Of a stretch of DNA of 64,000 nt, positions 44,732 to 54,097 are shown piece after piece (within the stretch, counting starts at the first letter, position 1; each line of letters starts with the position of its first letter). The position numbers were made by a program, and so were the translations under genes. This DNA comes from an uncultured Flavobacteriales bacterium (lineage in GTDB: Bacteria > Bacteroidota > Bacteroidia > Flavobacteriales_D > Sanyastnellaceae): positions 1-64,000 of the forward strand of contig CALJFZ010000021.1 in assembly GCA_938074325.1 (NCBI GenBank), written 5' to 3'. The notes below the pieces were generated by a model, which was not told the origin of the DNA, ran no database searches, and saw only the letters and a list, made by a program, of their open reading frames with translations.

Positions 44732-45807
44732 ATCAATGTTCGGATTGCGAATTGTCGGAGGATGAACTCCAGGAGGAATGCCACTGCTGCAGCAATGCCA
44801 AACGGCAAGAATTCTTCGGTTTTCTGATTGTAACGCAGCACATTGAACCGCGTCTTTTCGAGCTCATCAATCTCCTTGTAGATCCCGGCCAGTTTTTCCT
44901 CGTTGGTGGCACGGAAATAACGTCCGCCGGTTTGTTTGGCGATTTTCCGCAGGACATCCTCGTCAATTTCTACTTCCACCCAGTCGTACTGGAATGTGTT
45001 TCCCACCTTCGCCACCGGGCTGCGGGCCTTACCAATGGTACCGACTCCAATCGTATAAACCCGGATGTCATTCAACTCAGCGAGTTGAGCAGCGTCCAGC
45101 GGCTCGATTTTGCCCGAGTTGTTGACGCCGTCAGTGAGCAGGATGATGACCTTGCTTTCCGCTTCCGAATCTTTCAGGCGATTGACGGCCGTAGCGAGGC
45201 CCATGCCGATTGCTGTTCCGCCTTCCAGTAGGCCGGTTTCTAATTCACCGATGCCGTTCATTACCACCCGTTGGTCGGTCGTCAAGGGGATCTGCGTAAA
45301 GGCTTCTCCTTCGTATGCAACCACTCCGATGCGGTCATTCGGTCGCTCGTCGACGAAGCGCGTGGCGACGGCCTTGGAGGCTTCGAGGCGGTTGGGCTCG
45401 AAATCTTTGCTCAGCATGGAAGCGGAAAGGTCCATGCTCAGGACGATGTCAATGCCTTCTCGCGTCAGGTCTTCAATGGAAGAGGAGGACTGTGGCCGCG
45501 CTGCTGCCAAAGTGAGGAGGCCAATCGTCAAGGTGCGCAATGCGTAGGGAATCTCTGGGATGCACTGAAAGCCCATTGTTTTCCAATTCAGTTGGCTCTC
45601 GGGCGATTCCCAGCTCCAGATCAATCCCGCAAAACCCTGTTTTGATTGGAAGAACAACCGAAGCCCCACGTGCACGAGCATCAGCCCTGCAAACCACAAG
45701 GTCGCGGGCGATTCAAACTCAAAATGCTGCGCAGCATAAGACAGGCCAACAGCATACGCCACCAAGGCAATCAAATGCGGTAGAAGTGTGGCCAAACTGC
45801 GCATCAT
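44728..45807 (-). CDS. batA: BatA: membrane-anchored von Willebrand factor A protein
   Basis: The start is ATG 45807 or the adjacent ATG 45804 (MMRSLATLLPHLIALVAYAV), overlapping the stop of the upstream gene; the track start 45900 is upstream of it. 359 aa: N-terminal helices, a VWA domain with MIDAS DLSAS in LSMDLSASMLSKDF and LLTDGVNNSG, and a C-terminal helix (LPFGIAAAVAFLLEFILR). Same architecture as BatB and probably arisen by duplication. Confidence 0.93.
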   Translation of the reverse strand: MMRSLATLLPHLIALVAYAVGLSYAAQHFEFESPATLWFAGLMLVHVGLRLFFQSKQGFAGLIWSWESPESQLNWKTMGFQCIPEIPYALRTLTIGLLTLAAARPQSSSSIEDLTREGIDIVLSMDLSASMLSKDFEPNRLEASKAVATRFVDERPNDRIGVVAYEGEAFTQIPLTTDQRVVMNGIGELETGLLEGGTAIGMGLATAVNRLKDSEAESKVIILLTDGVNNSGKIEPLDAAQLAELNDIRVYTIGVGTIGKARSPVAKVGNTFQYDWVEVEIDEDVLRKIAKQTGGRYFRATNEEKLAGIYKEIDELEKTRFNVLRYNQKTEEFLPFGIAAAVAFLLEFILRQFAIRTLI

Positions 45808-46763
45808 GATTCTTGATTTTCGGATGCGTTCGTGGTCAATTCGACAAACCGAACCCCTTGTTCCACAACGCGGATGTGATCGCTTTGCTGAGGGTTCCAC
45901 TTGGCAAACTTGACCAAATCGGTCAACGTCAGCAGTTCGAGGATCAACTCCTTTTCACTGGCTCGCAGTGGCAGGTGGCTCAGTCCAGAGCGGATTTCGT
46001 CTGTAGACCGCTCCATGGCGGGATAGTGAAAGCGTCGCTCGAAGTAGGTTCGAATGACCTGGCTTACTGCAGCGTGGTGCGCTTTGGTTTGCCCTTGCTT
46101 CCAGATGGCTTCTTGCTCGATGCGCTCCAGCTCACGCAAGGCGACGATGTGCGCAGGCTCCAATGGCATTTCCTTCTGGGGCGCTTGGACTTCATCGGCG
46201 GGTCGATTCTTCAGTCGTTTCGCTATCCAAATCGCCAGGCCGATGACGGCAGCCAACGCAAGCATCCACGGCAACCAACGCCAAGCCCGTTCTTGCCAAG
46301 TCCACGACACGCGGCGAATGTCGGCGTGGGCAGCAACTTGTCCTGGTTCGCCGGGAGGAGCCAGCAGGACGTGGATGAGCAAGGGATTTGATTCGAGGGT
46401 GTCGGCATTCCATCCCAATCGAATGGGGGGGATGACTCTGTAGCCGCTGTCCCAAGCGGTCACCTCGTAAGCTCGCTGGATGCGAATGGCAGAATTTCCT
46501 TCTGACGTCTCTATGGCCAAGGTGTCCTCGGGGAGCAACTGGAGGATTTCCAGGCCGCCGGGCACCGTGTCTTGCCACACTGGCCAGGTAAATGTGCCCG
46601 AGCCTTCTTCAAGGTCCCGGTCCGCCTGAATGCGGAGCACGGTTGGCTCTCCGATCGCAATGGTCGACGTGTCAAGCGACATGCGGATGCTTTGGCCTGT
46701 GACCGATTCGCTCATCAAGACGAAGGCGATGACCGTGCATGCTATGTGTAAAGCCTTATCCAC
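45804..46763 (-). CDS. Bat-operon membrane protein between DUF58 and batA (DUF4381-like)
   Basis: No ATG fits. GTG 46763 (then DKALHIACTVIAFVLMSESV) starts 8 bp inside the DUF58 gene's end and gives 319 aa with a signal peptide; the track start at 46844 would place unrelated residues before it. An Ig-like exported part (residues 30-150) is followed by one helix (WLPWMLALAAVIGLAIWIA) and a cytosolic helical domain (ALRELERIEQEAIWKQGQTK). Genes in this position of Bat operons encode proteins of this layout; function unknown. Confidence 0.82.
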   Translation of the reverse strand: MDKALHIACTVIAFVLMSESVTGQSIRMSLDTSTIAIGEPTVLRIQADRDLEEGSGTFTWPVWQDTVPGGLEILQLLPEDTLAIETSEGNSAIRIQRAYEVTAWDSGYRVIPPIRLGWNADTLESNPLLIHVLLAPPGEPGQVAAHADIRRVSWTWQERAWRWLPWMLALAAVIGLAIWIAKRLKNRPADEVQAPQKEMPLEPAHIVALRELERIEQEAIWKQGQTKAHHAAVSQVIRTYFERRFHYPAMERSTDEIRSGLSHLPLRASEKELILELLTLTDLVKFAKWNPQQSDHIRVVEQGVRFVELTTNASENQES

Positions 46764-47622
46764 GGCGGTCGAACAATTGCATGAGTGGTTGAACGTAGGG
46801 GCGATCCGTGCACAAAACAGCTTGGTCGACCCCCGATCGAGCAAACAGCGCTTTCAACTCTGCTTCGCGAATTTTTTCACGCTTGGCGTGGGTGGTCCGC
46901 GTGGACTTTCGTCCTGTGTAGATCCATTTGGTCTGGCCAGATTCGGGGTCTTGGACCGGTATCCAACCGATGGATGGGAGGTTTCGGTCGAGGGGATCGG
47001 TTACCCGGAGCGCCACCACATCGTGGCGCCGACCGGCTTGCCGGAGGGTTTGGTCAAACCCCTCGTCGCGGAAATCCGAAATGAGGAAGGTGATGGTGCG
47101 CTTTTTCATCGCCGACAAAAAATGCTCTAAAGCCGAATTGATGTTGGTGCCTGTGCCCGTGGGCTCCACTTCAATGAGCTCGCGGATGATGCGCAAAATG
47201 TGGGAGCGGCCCTTCTTGGGTGGGATGAAGCGTTCGATGCGGTCGCTGAAAAGGACGGCGCCGACCTTGTCGTTGTTCCCCATGGCGCTAAATGCCAGGA
47301 CTGCGCTGAGTTCGGTGATGAGGTCGCGCTTGGTTTGCTGGCGCGTTCCGGTTGAATTGGAACCGCTCACATCGATCAATAAGAAGACCGTGAGTTCGCG
47401 TTCCTCTTCGAATACCTTCACGTAAGGGTGACCCATTCTGGCGGTTACGTTCCAATCGATGGTTCGTATTTCATCGCCGTGCTGGTATTCACGGTTCTCA
47501 CTGAAGGCCATGCCGCGTCCCTTGAAGGCGCTGTGGTACTCCCCAGAGAAAATCCGGTCGCTTAGTCCGCGGGTTTTTAATTCAACCCGCCGTACCCGTT
47601 GAATGAGTTCGGTGGTGTCCAT
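46756..47622 (-). CDS. DUF58 protein of the MoxR/Bat operon
   Basis: A 288-aa cytosolic protein with the DUF58 core RGMAFSENREYQHGDEIRTIDW and a VWA-like segment LIDVSGSNSTG (DxSxS). It starts 3 bp after moxR. DUF58 proteins accompany MoxR ATPases and are thought to be their targets or adaptors. Confidence 0.94.
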   Translation of the reverse strand: MDTTELIQRVRRVELKTRGLSDRIFSGEYHSAFKGRGMAFSENREYQHGDEIRTIDWNVTARMGHPYVKVFEEERELTVFLLIDVSGSNSTGTRQQTKRDLITELSAVLAFSAMGNNDKVGAVLFSDRIERFIPPKKGRSHILRIIRELIEVEPTGTGTNINSALEHFLSAMKKRTITFLISDFRDEGFDQTLRQAGRRHDVVALRVTDPLDRNLPSIGWIPVQDPESGQTKWIYTGRKSTRTTHAKREKIREAELKALFARSGVDQAVLCTDRPYVQPLMQLFDRRG

Positions 47623-47625
47623 GCA

Positions 47626-48696
47626 TCAAGGCACCTGCACGTTGTCCATGATTTCCGTGACGATTTGCTCCGTACTGATGTTTTCAGCTTCGGCTTCAAA
47701 CGTCAAGCCAATGCGGTGACGGAGCACGTCTAATGCGACAGCGCGCACATCCTCAGGAGTGACGTAGCCCCTGTGATTCAAGAAGGCATGTGCTTTGGAC
47801 GCAATGCCAAGTCCGATGCTCGCACGTGGCGAGGCGCCAAAGTTGATCAGCTGTGTGAGGTGTCCCATGCTGTAGCTGCTCGGCTCGCGGGTGGCAAAGA
47901 CGAGGTCCACGATGTACCGCTCCACTTTTTCGTCGAGGTAAATTTCCTTGACGAGCTTTCGTGCGGCGATGATGTCTTCGGGTTTGACCACTTGGGTCGG
48001 TTTTGGCAATCCACCTGGGGTCAAGTTGGCGCGAACGATTTGTTGTTCTTCTGACTTGCTGGGGTAACCAATGACAACTTTCAACAGGAAGCGATCTACT
48101 TGTGCTTCTGGAAGGGGGTAGGTGCCTTCTTGCTCTACCGGGTTTTGGGTGGCCAGCACCAAGAATGGTTCCGGCAAATCGTACGAATCGGGGCCGATGG
48201 TGACCTGGCGTTCTTGCATGGCCTCCAGCAATGCACTTTGCACTTTGGCAGGGGCCCGGTTGATTTCGTCTGCGAGAACGAAGTTGGCAAAGACCGGTCC
48301 TTTTTTGACCGAGAAGGATTCTGATTTCTGGTTATAAATCATCGTACCCACGAGGTCTGCAGGAAGCAAGTCAGGGGTGAATTGAATGCGGCTGAAATCG
48401 GCAGCGATCGATTCTGAAAGGCTTTTGATGGCGAGGGTTTTTGCCAACCCTGGAACGCCTTCGAGCAAAACGTGGCCATTGCCCAACAGCCCAATCAAAA
48501 GGCGGTCTACCATGCCGGCTTGGCCGACGATTACCTTGCCGAGCTCCATGCGGAGCAGGTCGACAAACTGACTCGCTTTGCCAATGCGTTCGTTCAACGC
48601 ACGGATGTCAGGTGCAGATGTTGCTGGGCCTTCTGGTGCGGCGGGCGCTGGCGCAGCGACTTCGGGGGTGATTTCAGGTGTGGATTCTTGGTCCAT
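47626..48696 (-). CDS. MoxR-family AAA+ ATPase
   Basis: ATG 48696 (MDQESTPEITPEV) gives 356 aa; the track start at 48777 lies in the divergent promoter region. An N-terminal Pro/Ala-rich tail of about 35 residues precedes the AAA+ module: Walker A EGVPGLAKTL, Walker B NFVLADEINRAPAKVQSALL, sensor 1 FLVLATQNPVEQEGTYPLPE, and the lid domain. MoxR ATPases act as chaperones for VWA proteins, here BatA and BatB. It is the first gene of the eight-gene operon. Confidence 0.95.
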   Translation of the reverse strand: MDQESTPEITPEVAAPAPAAPEGPATSAPDIRALNERIGKASQFVDLLRMELGKVIVGQAGMVDRLLIGLLGNGHVLLEGVPGLAKTLAIKSLSESIAADFSRIQFTPDLLPADLVGTMIYNQKSESFSVKKGPVFANFVLADEINRAPAKVQSALLEAMQERQVTIGPDSYDLPEPFLVLATQNPVEQEGTYPLPEAQVDRFLLKVVIGYPSKSEEQQIVRANLTPGGLPKPTQVVKPEDIIAARKLVKEIYLDEKVERYIVDLVFATREPSSYSMGHLTQLINFGASPRASIGLGIASKAHAFLNHRGYVTPEDVRAVALDVLRHRIGLTFEAEAENISTEQIVTEIMDNVQVP

Positions 48697-48713
48697 AATA
48701 TTCAGTCGAAGTG

Positions 48714-48745
48714 TTTGATGACGACGTCTTGCGAATATACCTTTC
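48714..48745 (+). promoter_or_regulatory. Promoter of the MazG/PRA-PH-like gene
   Basis: TTTG at 48714-48717, a 20-bp spacer and TACCTTTC at 48738-48745, one mismatch from TAnnTTTG. It overlaps a dyad (48732-48753) and the minus-strand TATATTCG that may serve moxR. Confidence 0.55.
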
Positions 48746-48794
48746 GGTATTCGGTCCGGTTTGCCGGACTTCATCAAATCATGTTAAACAGCCT

Positions 48795-49211
48795 ATGAAC
48801 ACGAAAAAACACAGCTTCTCCGAGATCATTGATTGCGTCCGGCAATTCCATGATTCATTCGGAATTGAAAACCGTCATGCGCCGGCGGGTGAATTGGCAG
48901 AGGCCACCGTGCGTCTGCGGCATCGGTTGATGGCCGAAGAGACGGAAGAGTATTTGGAAGCTGCGTTGAATGGCGATGCCGTGGAAATTGCGGATGCTTT
49001 GGGGGACCAGCTGTACATCTTGTGCGGGACCATTTTGAGCCACGGCATGCAGCACATCATTGAGGATGTATTCATGGAAATTCAATCCTCGAACATGAGC
49101 AAGTTGGGCGCAGACGGCCAACCCATTTACCGCGAGGACGGAAAGGTCATGAAAGGACCGAACTACTTTAAGCCGAACATTGCGTCCATCCTTCAAGCGT
49201 CACAGGCTTGA
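48795..49211 (+). CDS. MazG/PRA-PH-like nucleotide pyrophosphohydrolase
   Basis: ATG 48795 (MNTKKHSFSEIIDCVRQFHD) gives 138 aa; the track ORF starts in the promoter. The metal-binding pattern EExxE...ExxD is present as AEETEEYLEA and VEIADALGDQLY, and the C-terminal MSKLGADGQPIYREDGKVMKG segment is typical of the phosphoribosyl-ATP-pyrophosphohydrolase-like family. It probably cleaves a nucleoside triphosphate to monophosphate and pyrophosphate; the substrate is unknown. The stop overlaps the next ATG. Confidence 0.88.
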   Translation: MNTKKHSFSEIIDCVRQFHDSFGIENRHAPAGELAEATVRLRHRLMAEETEEYLEAALNGDAVEIADALGDQLYILCGTILSHGMQHIIEDVFMEIQSSNMSKLGADGQPIYREDGKVMKGPNYFKPNIASILQASQA

Positions 49212-49732
49212 TGTTGCAGCGATTTTTTGATGCTGCTCTGGAGCGAGCACGGCACGGCAAGGTTGTTCGGCTGAACGCCGTTTTCCGCTACATCTTGCCG
49301 TTCAATGTCCCACACGGCATTCGTGTTACCTCGTTCGCCGAAAATGAAGTGAGGGTGGCACTCCCGGATAAACGGGCCAACCGCAATCACCTGAACGGTA
49401 TGCACGCCTGTGCCATCGCCACGGCCTGCGAATTTTGCTCTGGGCTGGCGGTTTTGGCACAGTTTGACATGAAGAACTACCGCCTCATCATGAATCGACT
49501 GGAGGTCGACTACACCCGCCGTCCCGCCAAGGGAATGTGCGAGGCCCGCGCGGTTGTACCCGATGGACTCAAGGACGAGGTGCTCAAGTTGATGGAATGT
49601 GCAGAAGATGGAGCAGCTCGGTTTACCATGCCCTCAACGCTTTACGATGCTGATGGTGAAGCGGTTGCCCGGGCCCAAGTGCACTGGCACGTCAAGGCTT
49701 GGAATGCTGTCAAATACCAGCCCACGCTTTGA
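49211..49732 (+). CDS. DUF4442 hotdog-fold (thioesterase-like) protein
   Basis: A 173-aa protein from ATG 49211; the track's TTG 49208 is one codon earlier. ANRNHLNGMHACAIATACE is the helix and loop of the hotdog fold as in PaaI/DUF4442 proteins, followed by beta strands (LEVDYTRRPAKGMCEARAVV). An acyl-CoA thioesterase activity is possible. It overlaps the PRA-PH-like gene by one base. Confidence 0.85.
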   Translation: MLQRFFDAALERARHGKVVRLNAVFRYILPFNVPHGIRVTSFAENEVRVALPDKRANRNHLNGMHACAIATACEFCSGLAVLAQFDMKNYRLIMNRLEVDYTRRPAKGMCEARAVVPDGLKDEVLKLMECAEDGAARFTMPSTLYDADGEAVARAQVHWHVKAWNAVKYQPTL

Positions 49733-49778
49733 GGTGGGAAACTCGCGTCGGGCCTGAATTCCGGAGCGTTTCCGGTCG

Positions 49779-49786
49779 TATCTTTA
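49779..49786 (+). promoter_or_regulatory. -7-like element for thrS
   Basis: TATCTTTA, identical to the element before tRNA-Ala, lies 25 bp before the thrS ATG. A TTG element at the proper distance is not obvious. Confidence 0.4.
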
Positions 49787-49811
49787 CGGGCGAATTACAC
49801 ATGAGTCAGCA

Positions 49812-51746
49812 ATGATCAACATCACCTTACCCGACGGAACGGTCAAACAAGTGGAGAGCGGCACGACCGCATTGGACGTGGCCATGGGCATTAGCGAAGG
49901 ACTGGCGCGCAACGTATTGGCCGCTGAGGTCAACGGAGAGGTTGTGGACCCCCAGCGGGCCATCGAAAAGGATGCATCTCTGAACCTGCTCACTTGGAGA
50001 GACGAAGAGGGAAAGCGGACCATGTGGCACAGTTCAGCCCACTTGATGGCCGAAGCGTTGGAGGCTTTGTATCCCGGGGTGAAGTTTTGGGTGGGGCCTC
50101 CAATCGAAAACGGATTCTACTACGACGTGGATTTCGGCGAGCACACCATCACCGATAAGGACTTTCCGGCCATCGAATCCAAGATGATGGAGTTGGCCAA
50201 GCAAAAGAACCCATACATCCGACGTGAAATGTCCAAGGCCGACGCAACGGCCTATTTCCAGAGCAAAGGCGACGAGTACAAATTGGATTTGCTAGAGGGA
50301 TTGGAAGACGGCACGATTACGTTTTACGACCAAGGGAATTTCACCGATTTATGCCGAGGACCGCACATGCCGCACACAGGATTCGTGAAGGCATGTAAGG
50401 TCATGTCGATCGCTGGAGCCTACTGGAAGGGCGACGAATCCCAAAAGCAATTGACCCGCGTCTACGGCATTACATTTCCCAAGAAGCAAGAGTTGAAGGA
50501 ATACCTCGAGTTGCTCGAACAAGCGAAAGCGCGGGACCACCGAAAGTTGGGCAAGGAAATGGACTTGTTCCACTTCTCAGAAAAAGTCGGACAAGGTTTG
50601 CCGCTGTGGTTGCCCAAGGGTGCGGACCTGCGGATGCGCCTTGAAGCGTTTTTGAAAGATGCCCAACGGAAAGCGGGGTACGAAGGGGTCATCACCCCGC
50701 ACATCGGTAACAAAGAGTTGTACATCACAAGCGGTCACTACGCCAAGTACGGGGAGGACAGTTTCCAACCCATTCACACCCCAGCGGAAGGAGAGGAGTA
50801 CCTGCTCAAGCCCATGAACTGCCCGCACCACTGTGAAATTTTCAAGTCGCGCCCACGCAGTTACCGGGATCTCCCTGTGCGATTTGCTGAGTTCGGGACC
50901 GTTTACCGATACGAGCAATCCGGCGAATTGCACGGTTTGACCCGCGTTCGCGGCTTCACCCAGGACGACGCGCACATCTTCTGCACCGTTGACCAGGTTA
51001 AGGAAGAGGTGAGCAAGGTCATCGACCTCGTTTTGTACATCTTCCGCACGCTGCAATTCGACGATTTCATCGCTCAAGTGAGTTTGCGCGATCCCGAAAA
51101 TCCGGGCAAGTACATAGGGGAAGATGCCAACTGGGAAAAGGCCGAAAAAGCCATCCAAGAAGTAGCGAACGAAAAGGGGTTGACAACAGTTGTTGAGCTC
51201 GGCGAAGCCGCGTTTTACGGGCCGAAGCTGGACTTCATGGTCCGCGATGCCATCGGCCGAAAGTGGCAGTTGGGTACGGTGCAAATAGACTACAACTTGC
51301 CGGAGCGATTCGAGCTCGAATACGTTGGTGCGGACAACGCCAAGCATCGTCCGGTGATGATCCACCGCGCACCGTTTGGCTCCATGGAGCGATTTGTCGC
51401 CATTCTCATCGAACACTGCGCTGGAAAGTTCCCGTTGTGGCTGACTCCAGAGCAGGTGAAAATCCTGCCGATTTCGGACCGTTTCAATGAATATGCGGAA
51501 AGGGTTTCAAAAGTCCTTGAAAATCACGATATTCGCGCCCTCGTAGACGACAGGTCTGAGAAGGTTGGGAAAAAGATTCGCGATGCCGAATTGGAAAAGA
51601 TTCCTTACATGCTCATCCTTGGAGAAAGCGAGGCCAACGAAGGAACTGTATCCGTGCGCCGTCAGGGAGAAGGGGATCTTGGGGGTATGAGTGTCGAAGC
51701 ATTCGCCGACCACATCAAGTCGGAGATTGCTGAAATGCTCAAGTGA
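49812..51746 (+). CDS. thrS: Threonine-tRNA ligase
   Basis: A 644-aa class II synthetase of normal length. It has a TGS domain (residues 1-62, [20 protein letters not shown]), an editing domain with [10 protein letters not shown], and the catalytic core with motif 1, the zinc Cys in [13 protein letters not shown], motif 2 ([13 protein letters not shown]) and motif 3 ([11 protein letters not shown]). The C-terminal anticodon-binding domain ends the protein. No T-box or attenuator-like leader was seen in the 79 bp upstream. infC follows with a 27-bp gap. Confidence 0.98.
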   Translation: MINITLPDGTVKQVESGTTALDVAMGISEGLARNVLAAEVNGEVVDPQRAIEKDASLNLLTWRDEEGKRTMWHSSAHLMAEALEALYPGVKFWVGPPIENGFYYDVDFGEHTITDKDFPAIESKMMELAKQKNPYIRREMSKADATAYFQSKGDEYKLDLLEGLEDGTITFYDQGNFTDLCRGPHMPHTGFVKACKVMSIAGAYWKGDESQKQLTRVYGITFPKKQELKEYLELLEQAKARDHRKLGKEMDLFHFSEKVGQGLPLWLPKGADLRMRLEAFLKDAQRKAGYEGVITPHIGNKELYITSGHYAKYGEDSFQPIHTPAEGEEYLLKPMNCPHHCEIFKSRPRSYRDLPVRFAEFGTVYRYEQSGELHGLTRVRGFTQDDAHIFCTVDQVKEEVSKVIDLVLYIFRTLQFDDFIAQVSLRDPENPGKYIGEDANWEKAEKAIQEVANEKGLTTVVELGEAAFYGPKLDFMVRDAIGRKWQLGTVQIDYNLPERFELEYVGADNAKHRPVMIHRAPFGSMERFVAILIEHCAGKFPLWLTPEQVKILPISDRFNEYAERVSKVLENHDIRALVDDRSEKVGKKIRDAELEKIPYMLILGESEANEGTVSVRRQGEGDLGGMSVEAFADHIKSEIAEMLK

Positions 51747-51773
51747 TAGTTGTAACACGAAAACCTTAGCGTC

Positions 51774-52328
51774 ATAGCGATCAGGAGAAAAAGGACCCCA
51801 TATCGGGGCCGCGTTCGAAGAGAGGATCTTCACCGAATCAATGACAAGATTGAAGCGGCGGAGGTGCGTGTAGTGGGCGACAATGTCGAGCCTGCGGTAA
51901 TGCGCACCCGCGACGCCTTGCAATTGGCACGGGAGTTGGAATTGGACTTGGTGGAAATTTCACCCAAGGCTGATCCGCCGGTATGCCGGATCATCGAGTA
52001 CAAGAAATTCCTCTACGATCAAAAGAAGAAGCAGAAGGAAATTAAGGCCAAGCAGCAGAAAGTTGTTGTGAAGGAAATTCGATTCGGACCGAACACGGAT
52101 GACCATGATTTCCAATTCAAGCTGAAGCACGCCAAGAAGTTCCTCCAGGAAGGGTCAAAGCTCAAGGCCTATGTCTTCTTCCGAGGGAGAACCATCGTGT
52201 TTAAGGAGCGAGGTGAAATCTTGCTTCTCAAGTTTGCGCAAGAACTCGAAGAGTACGGCACGGTAGAGCAGTTGCCAAAACTCGAGGGAAAGCGCATGAC
52301 TGTCATGTTCAATCCGAAGAAAAACTAA
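51774..52328 (+). CDS. infC: Translation initiation factor IF-3, apparent AUA start
   Basis: The track starts at GTG 51864, which cuts off the conserved N-terminus. The frame is open back to a TAA at 51753 with no ATG, GTG or TTG in phase at a sensible place. Reading back gives [12 protein letters not shown]...[13 protein letters not shown], matching flavobacterial IF-3, which starts MAIRR. The codon for x is ATA at 51774 (ATC 51780 is the only other candidate). Many infC genes use a rare start so that IF-3 limits its own synthesis. The 184-aa product has both the N-domain and the C-domain ([20 protein letters not shown]). Confidence 0.93.
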   Translation: MAIRRKRTPYRGRVRREDLHRINDKIEAAEVRVVGDNVEPAVMRTRDALQLARELELDLVEISPKADPPVCRIIEYKKFLYDQKKKQKEIKAKQQKVVVKEIRFGPNTDDHDFQFKLKHAKKFLQEGSKLKAYVFFRGRTIVFKERGEILLLKFAQELEEYGTVEQLPKLEGKRMTVMFNPKKN

Positions 52329-52348
52329 TAACCAAAAAATCTAAGGCC

Positions 52349-52543
52349 ATGCCGAAGATGAAAACAAAAGGAAGCGCCAAAAAGCGCTTCAAGTTCACTG
52401 GGACTGGGAAAATCAAGCGGAAGCACGCCTTCAAGAGTCACATCTTGACCAAGAAGGGTACGAAGCAGAAGCGAAACTTGACGCACTCAACCACGGTCGA
52501 CAAGACCAACGTTGCAAGCGTGAAGCGTCAATTGTGCGCATAA
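52349..52543 (+). CDS. rpmI: 50S ribosomal protein L35
   Basis: A 64-aa basic protein ([20 protein letters not shown]...KRNL) matching L35 over its length, in the conserved infC-rpmI-rplT order. About 100 bp separate it from rplT; that spacer contains the small dyad tacca-cccc-tggta but no terminator. Confidence 0.97.
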   Translation: MPKMKTKGSAKKRFKFTGTGKIKRKHAFKSHILTKKGTKQKRNLTHSTTVDKTNVASVKRQLCA

Positions 52544-52643
52544 GCACCTCCACGAGATTTTACCACCCCTGGTACGTTTAACCCGGTAACCGGCTCACAA
52601 GACTGGATTTCACCAGCGCCGCCTACCAAAAAAACATTTTAAA

Positions 52644-52988
52644 ATGCCAAGAGCAACAAATTCAGTCGCATCGAGGGCGCGACGTAAAAAAGTCCTCAAG
52701 ATGGCCAAAGGGTACTATGGTGCCCGCAAGAACGTTTGGACCGTCGCTAAGAACGCTGTAGAAAAAGGATTGCTGTACGCCTACTCAGGCCGTAAGCAAC
52801 GCAAGCGTCAATTCCGCTCATTGTGGATCCAGCGTATCAACGCGGGTGCACGTCAGCACGGAATGTCCTACAGCGAATTCATGGGCAAGTGCTCAAAGAA
52901 AGGAATCGAACTGAACCGTAAGGTGTTGGCGGACCTCGCCATGAATCACCCAGACGCCTTCAAGGCGGTCGTGGATCAGGTCAAATAA
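52644..52988 (+). CDS. rplT: 50S ribosomal protein L20
   Basis: 114 aa with the L20 features [40 protein letters not shown] and [20 protein letters not shown]-like segments. In other bacteria L20 represses this operon by binding its leader. No clear pseudoknot was recognised in the 100-bp spacer before it. A strong terminator follows. Confidence 0.97.
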   Translation: MPRATNSVASRARRKKVLKMAKGYYGARKNVWTVAKNAVEKGLLYAYSGRKQRKRQFRSLWIQRINAGARQHGMSYSEFMGKCSKKGIELNRKVLADLAMNHPDAFKAVVDQVK

Positions 52989-53008
52989 AGCTGGATTTCC
53001 AGCAAAAG

Positions 53009-53036
53009 AAAAGCCGGCGCAAGCCGGCTTTTTTTA
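53009..53036 (+). terminator. Terminator of the thrS-infC-rpmI-rplT operon
   Basis: The stem agccggc / gccggct with a GCAA tetraloop is flanked by A's and followed by seven T, 20 bp after the rplT stop. Confidence 0.92.
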
Positions 53037-53056
53037 TGTCCTGTATTTGCTGAGTC

Positions 53057-54088
53057 TCATTGGCTGTTCAGCGCACGCTCTTTAGCAAGAGCTGCGACCG
53101 TGTAGTCCGGCTTGATGCGCAGTGCCTCCGAGTAGTCGGAGACTGCCCCTGAAAGATCACCCAGGCTTTCTCGAGCCAACCCTCGGTTGAAAAACGCCTG
53201 GTGGTAATAGGGCAGCCGTTCAATGGCCTCGGTGAACCAATGCGCTGCACTGTCGTAGCGCGCGAAGTATTCCAAGTGGATGAAACCCTGGTTGAACGAT
53301 GCCGTTGCGTTGGTAGAATCGATGGCCAGGATTTGGCGGTAGGTGTCCAATGCATCGTCCAAACGTCCGGACCCTTGCATGAACATGGCGAGGTTGTAAC
53401 GTGCTTCCACGGACTGCGGTCGCAATTCGATGGCCGAACGGTAATACTCCTCCGCAACGGGGTCTTGTATCTGAGCTAGGAACAACCCCAGCGAAATGAA
53501 ACCGTCAAAAAATTCAGGGTTCACTTCAACAGCGGTCTGGTATGAACTGATGGCCTTCTCTGCATTGCCATTGGATGCGTAGATTTTCCCCTTCATCCAA
53601 TATGCTTCGTGCAGTTGATCATTCACACGCAAGGCCTCGTTCAAGTCATCAAATGCCCGTTCAAATTGATTCAAGTGGATGTTGAATTCAGCCCGTCGCA
53701 GAAGGCAGGTAGTGCTTTCAGGTGCAAGCCGCACGCATGCGTTGAGTTCTTCGAGGCAAGCCTCCATGCTTTGCATTCGATACAGCATGTCGGTACGGTT
53801 TTCCCACGCTGGTGCGAAAGAGGAATCCGCCTTCAATGCCAGTCCCCAATCTTCGAAAGCGCCTTGGGGATTCCCTTGGCTCGCCCTGTACAACGCCCTT
53901 GCATGATAGGGCTCAGGCGTGTTTGGATTGGCGATGATGGCTGCCTCGAGGGAGTCAACACTTGATCCCTGTGGTGCAGCGTTCGTGCTGGTTTGAGGCA
54001 CATTGCACTGCACCAGTGCCATGCAAAGCACCAGGGCACCGCAAATGGGTGCCCTGGAATTCAGTCGTTCACTGAAGTTCGTCAACAT
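53057..54088 (-). CDS. TPR-repeat lipoprotein
   Basis: A 343-aa protein whose signal ends in the lipobox ALVQC (LCMALVQCNVP). About seven or eight TPR motifs fill the rest (e.g. PEPYHARALYRASQGNPQGA, AYWMKGKIYASNGNAEKAIS, AFFNRGLARESLGDLSGAVS). It starts 9 bp after recA on the same strand, so it is probably co-transcribed although no functional link is evident. It may scaffold an envelope complex. Confidence 0.88.
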   Translation of the reverse strand: MLTNFSERLNSRAPICGALVLCMALVQCNVPQTSTNAAPQGSSVDSLEAAIIANPNTPEPYHARALYRASQGNPQGAFEDWGLALKADSSFAPAWENRTDMLYRMQSMEACLEELNACVRLAPESTTCLLRRAEFNIHLNQFERAFDDLNEALRVNDQLHEAYWMKGKIYASNGNAEKAISSYQTAVEVNPEFFDGFISLGLFLAQIQDPVAEEYYRSAIELRPQSVEARYNLAMFMQGSGRLDDALDTYRQILAIDSTNATASFNQGFIHLEYFARYDSAAHWFTEAIERLPYYHQAFFNRGLARESLGDLSGAVSDYSEALRIKPDYTVAALAKERALNSQ

Positions 54089-54097
54089 AAGGGTGGG

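Noticed and set aside
49733-49811. T-box or attenuator before thrS
   Set aside because: No T-box motif, stem I or terminator hairpin seen in 79 bp.
52544-52643. L20-binding leader/pseudoknot before rplT
   Set aside because: Only a 5-bp dyad (tacca/tggta) is visible, too little to call a regulatory structure.
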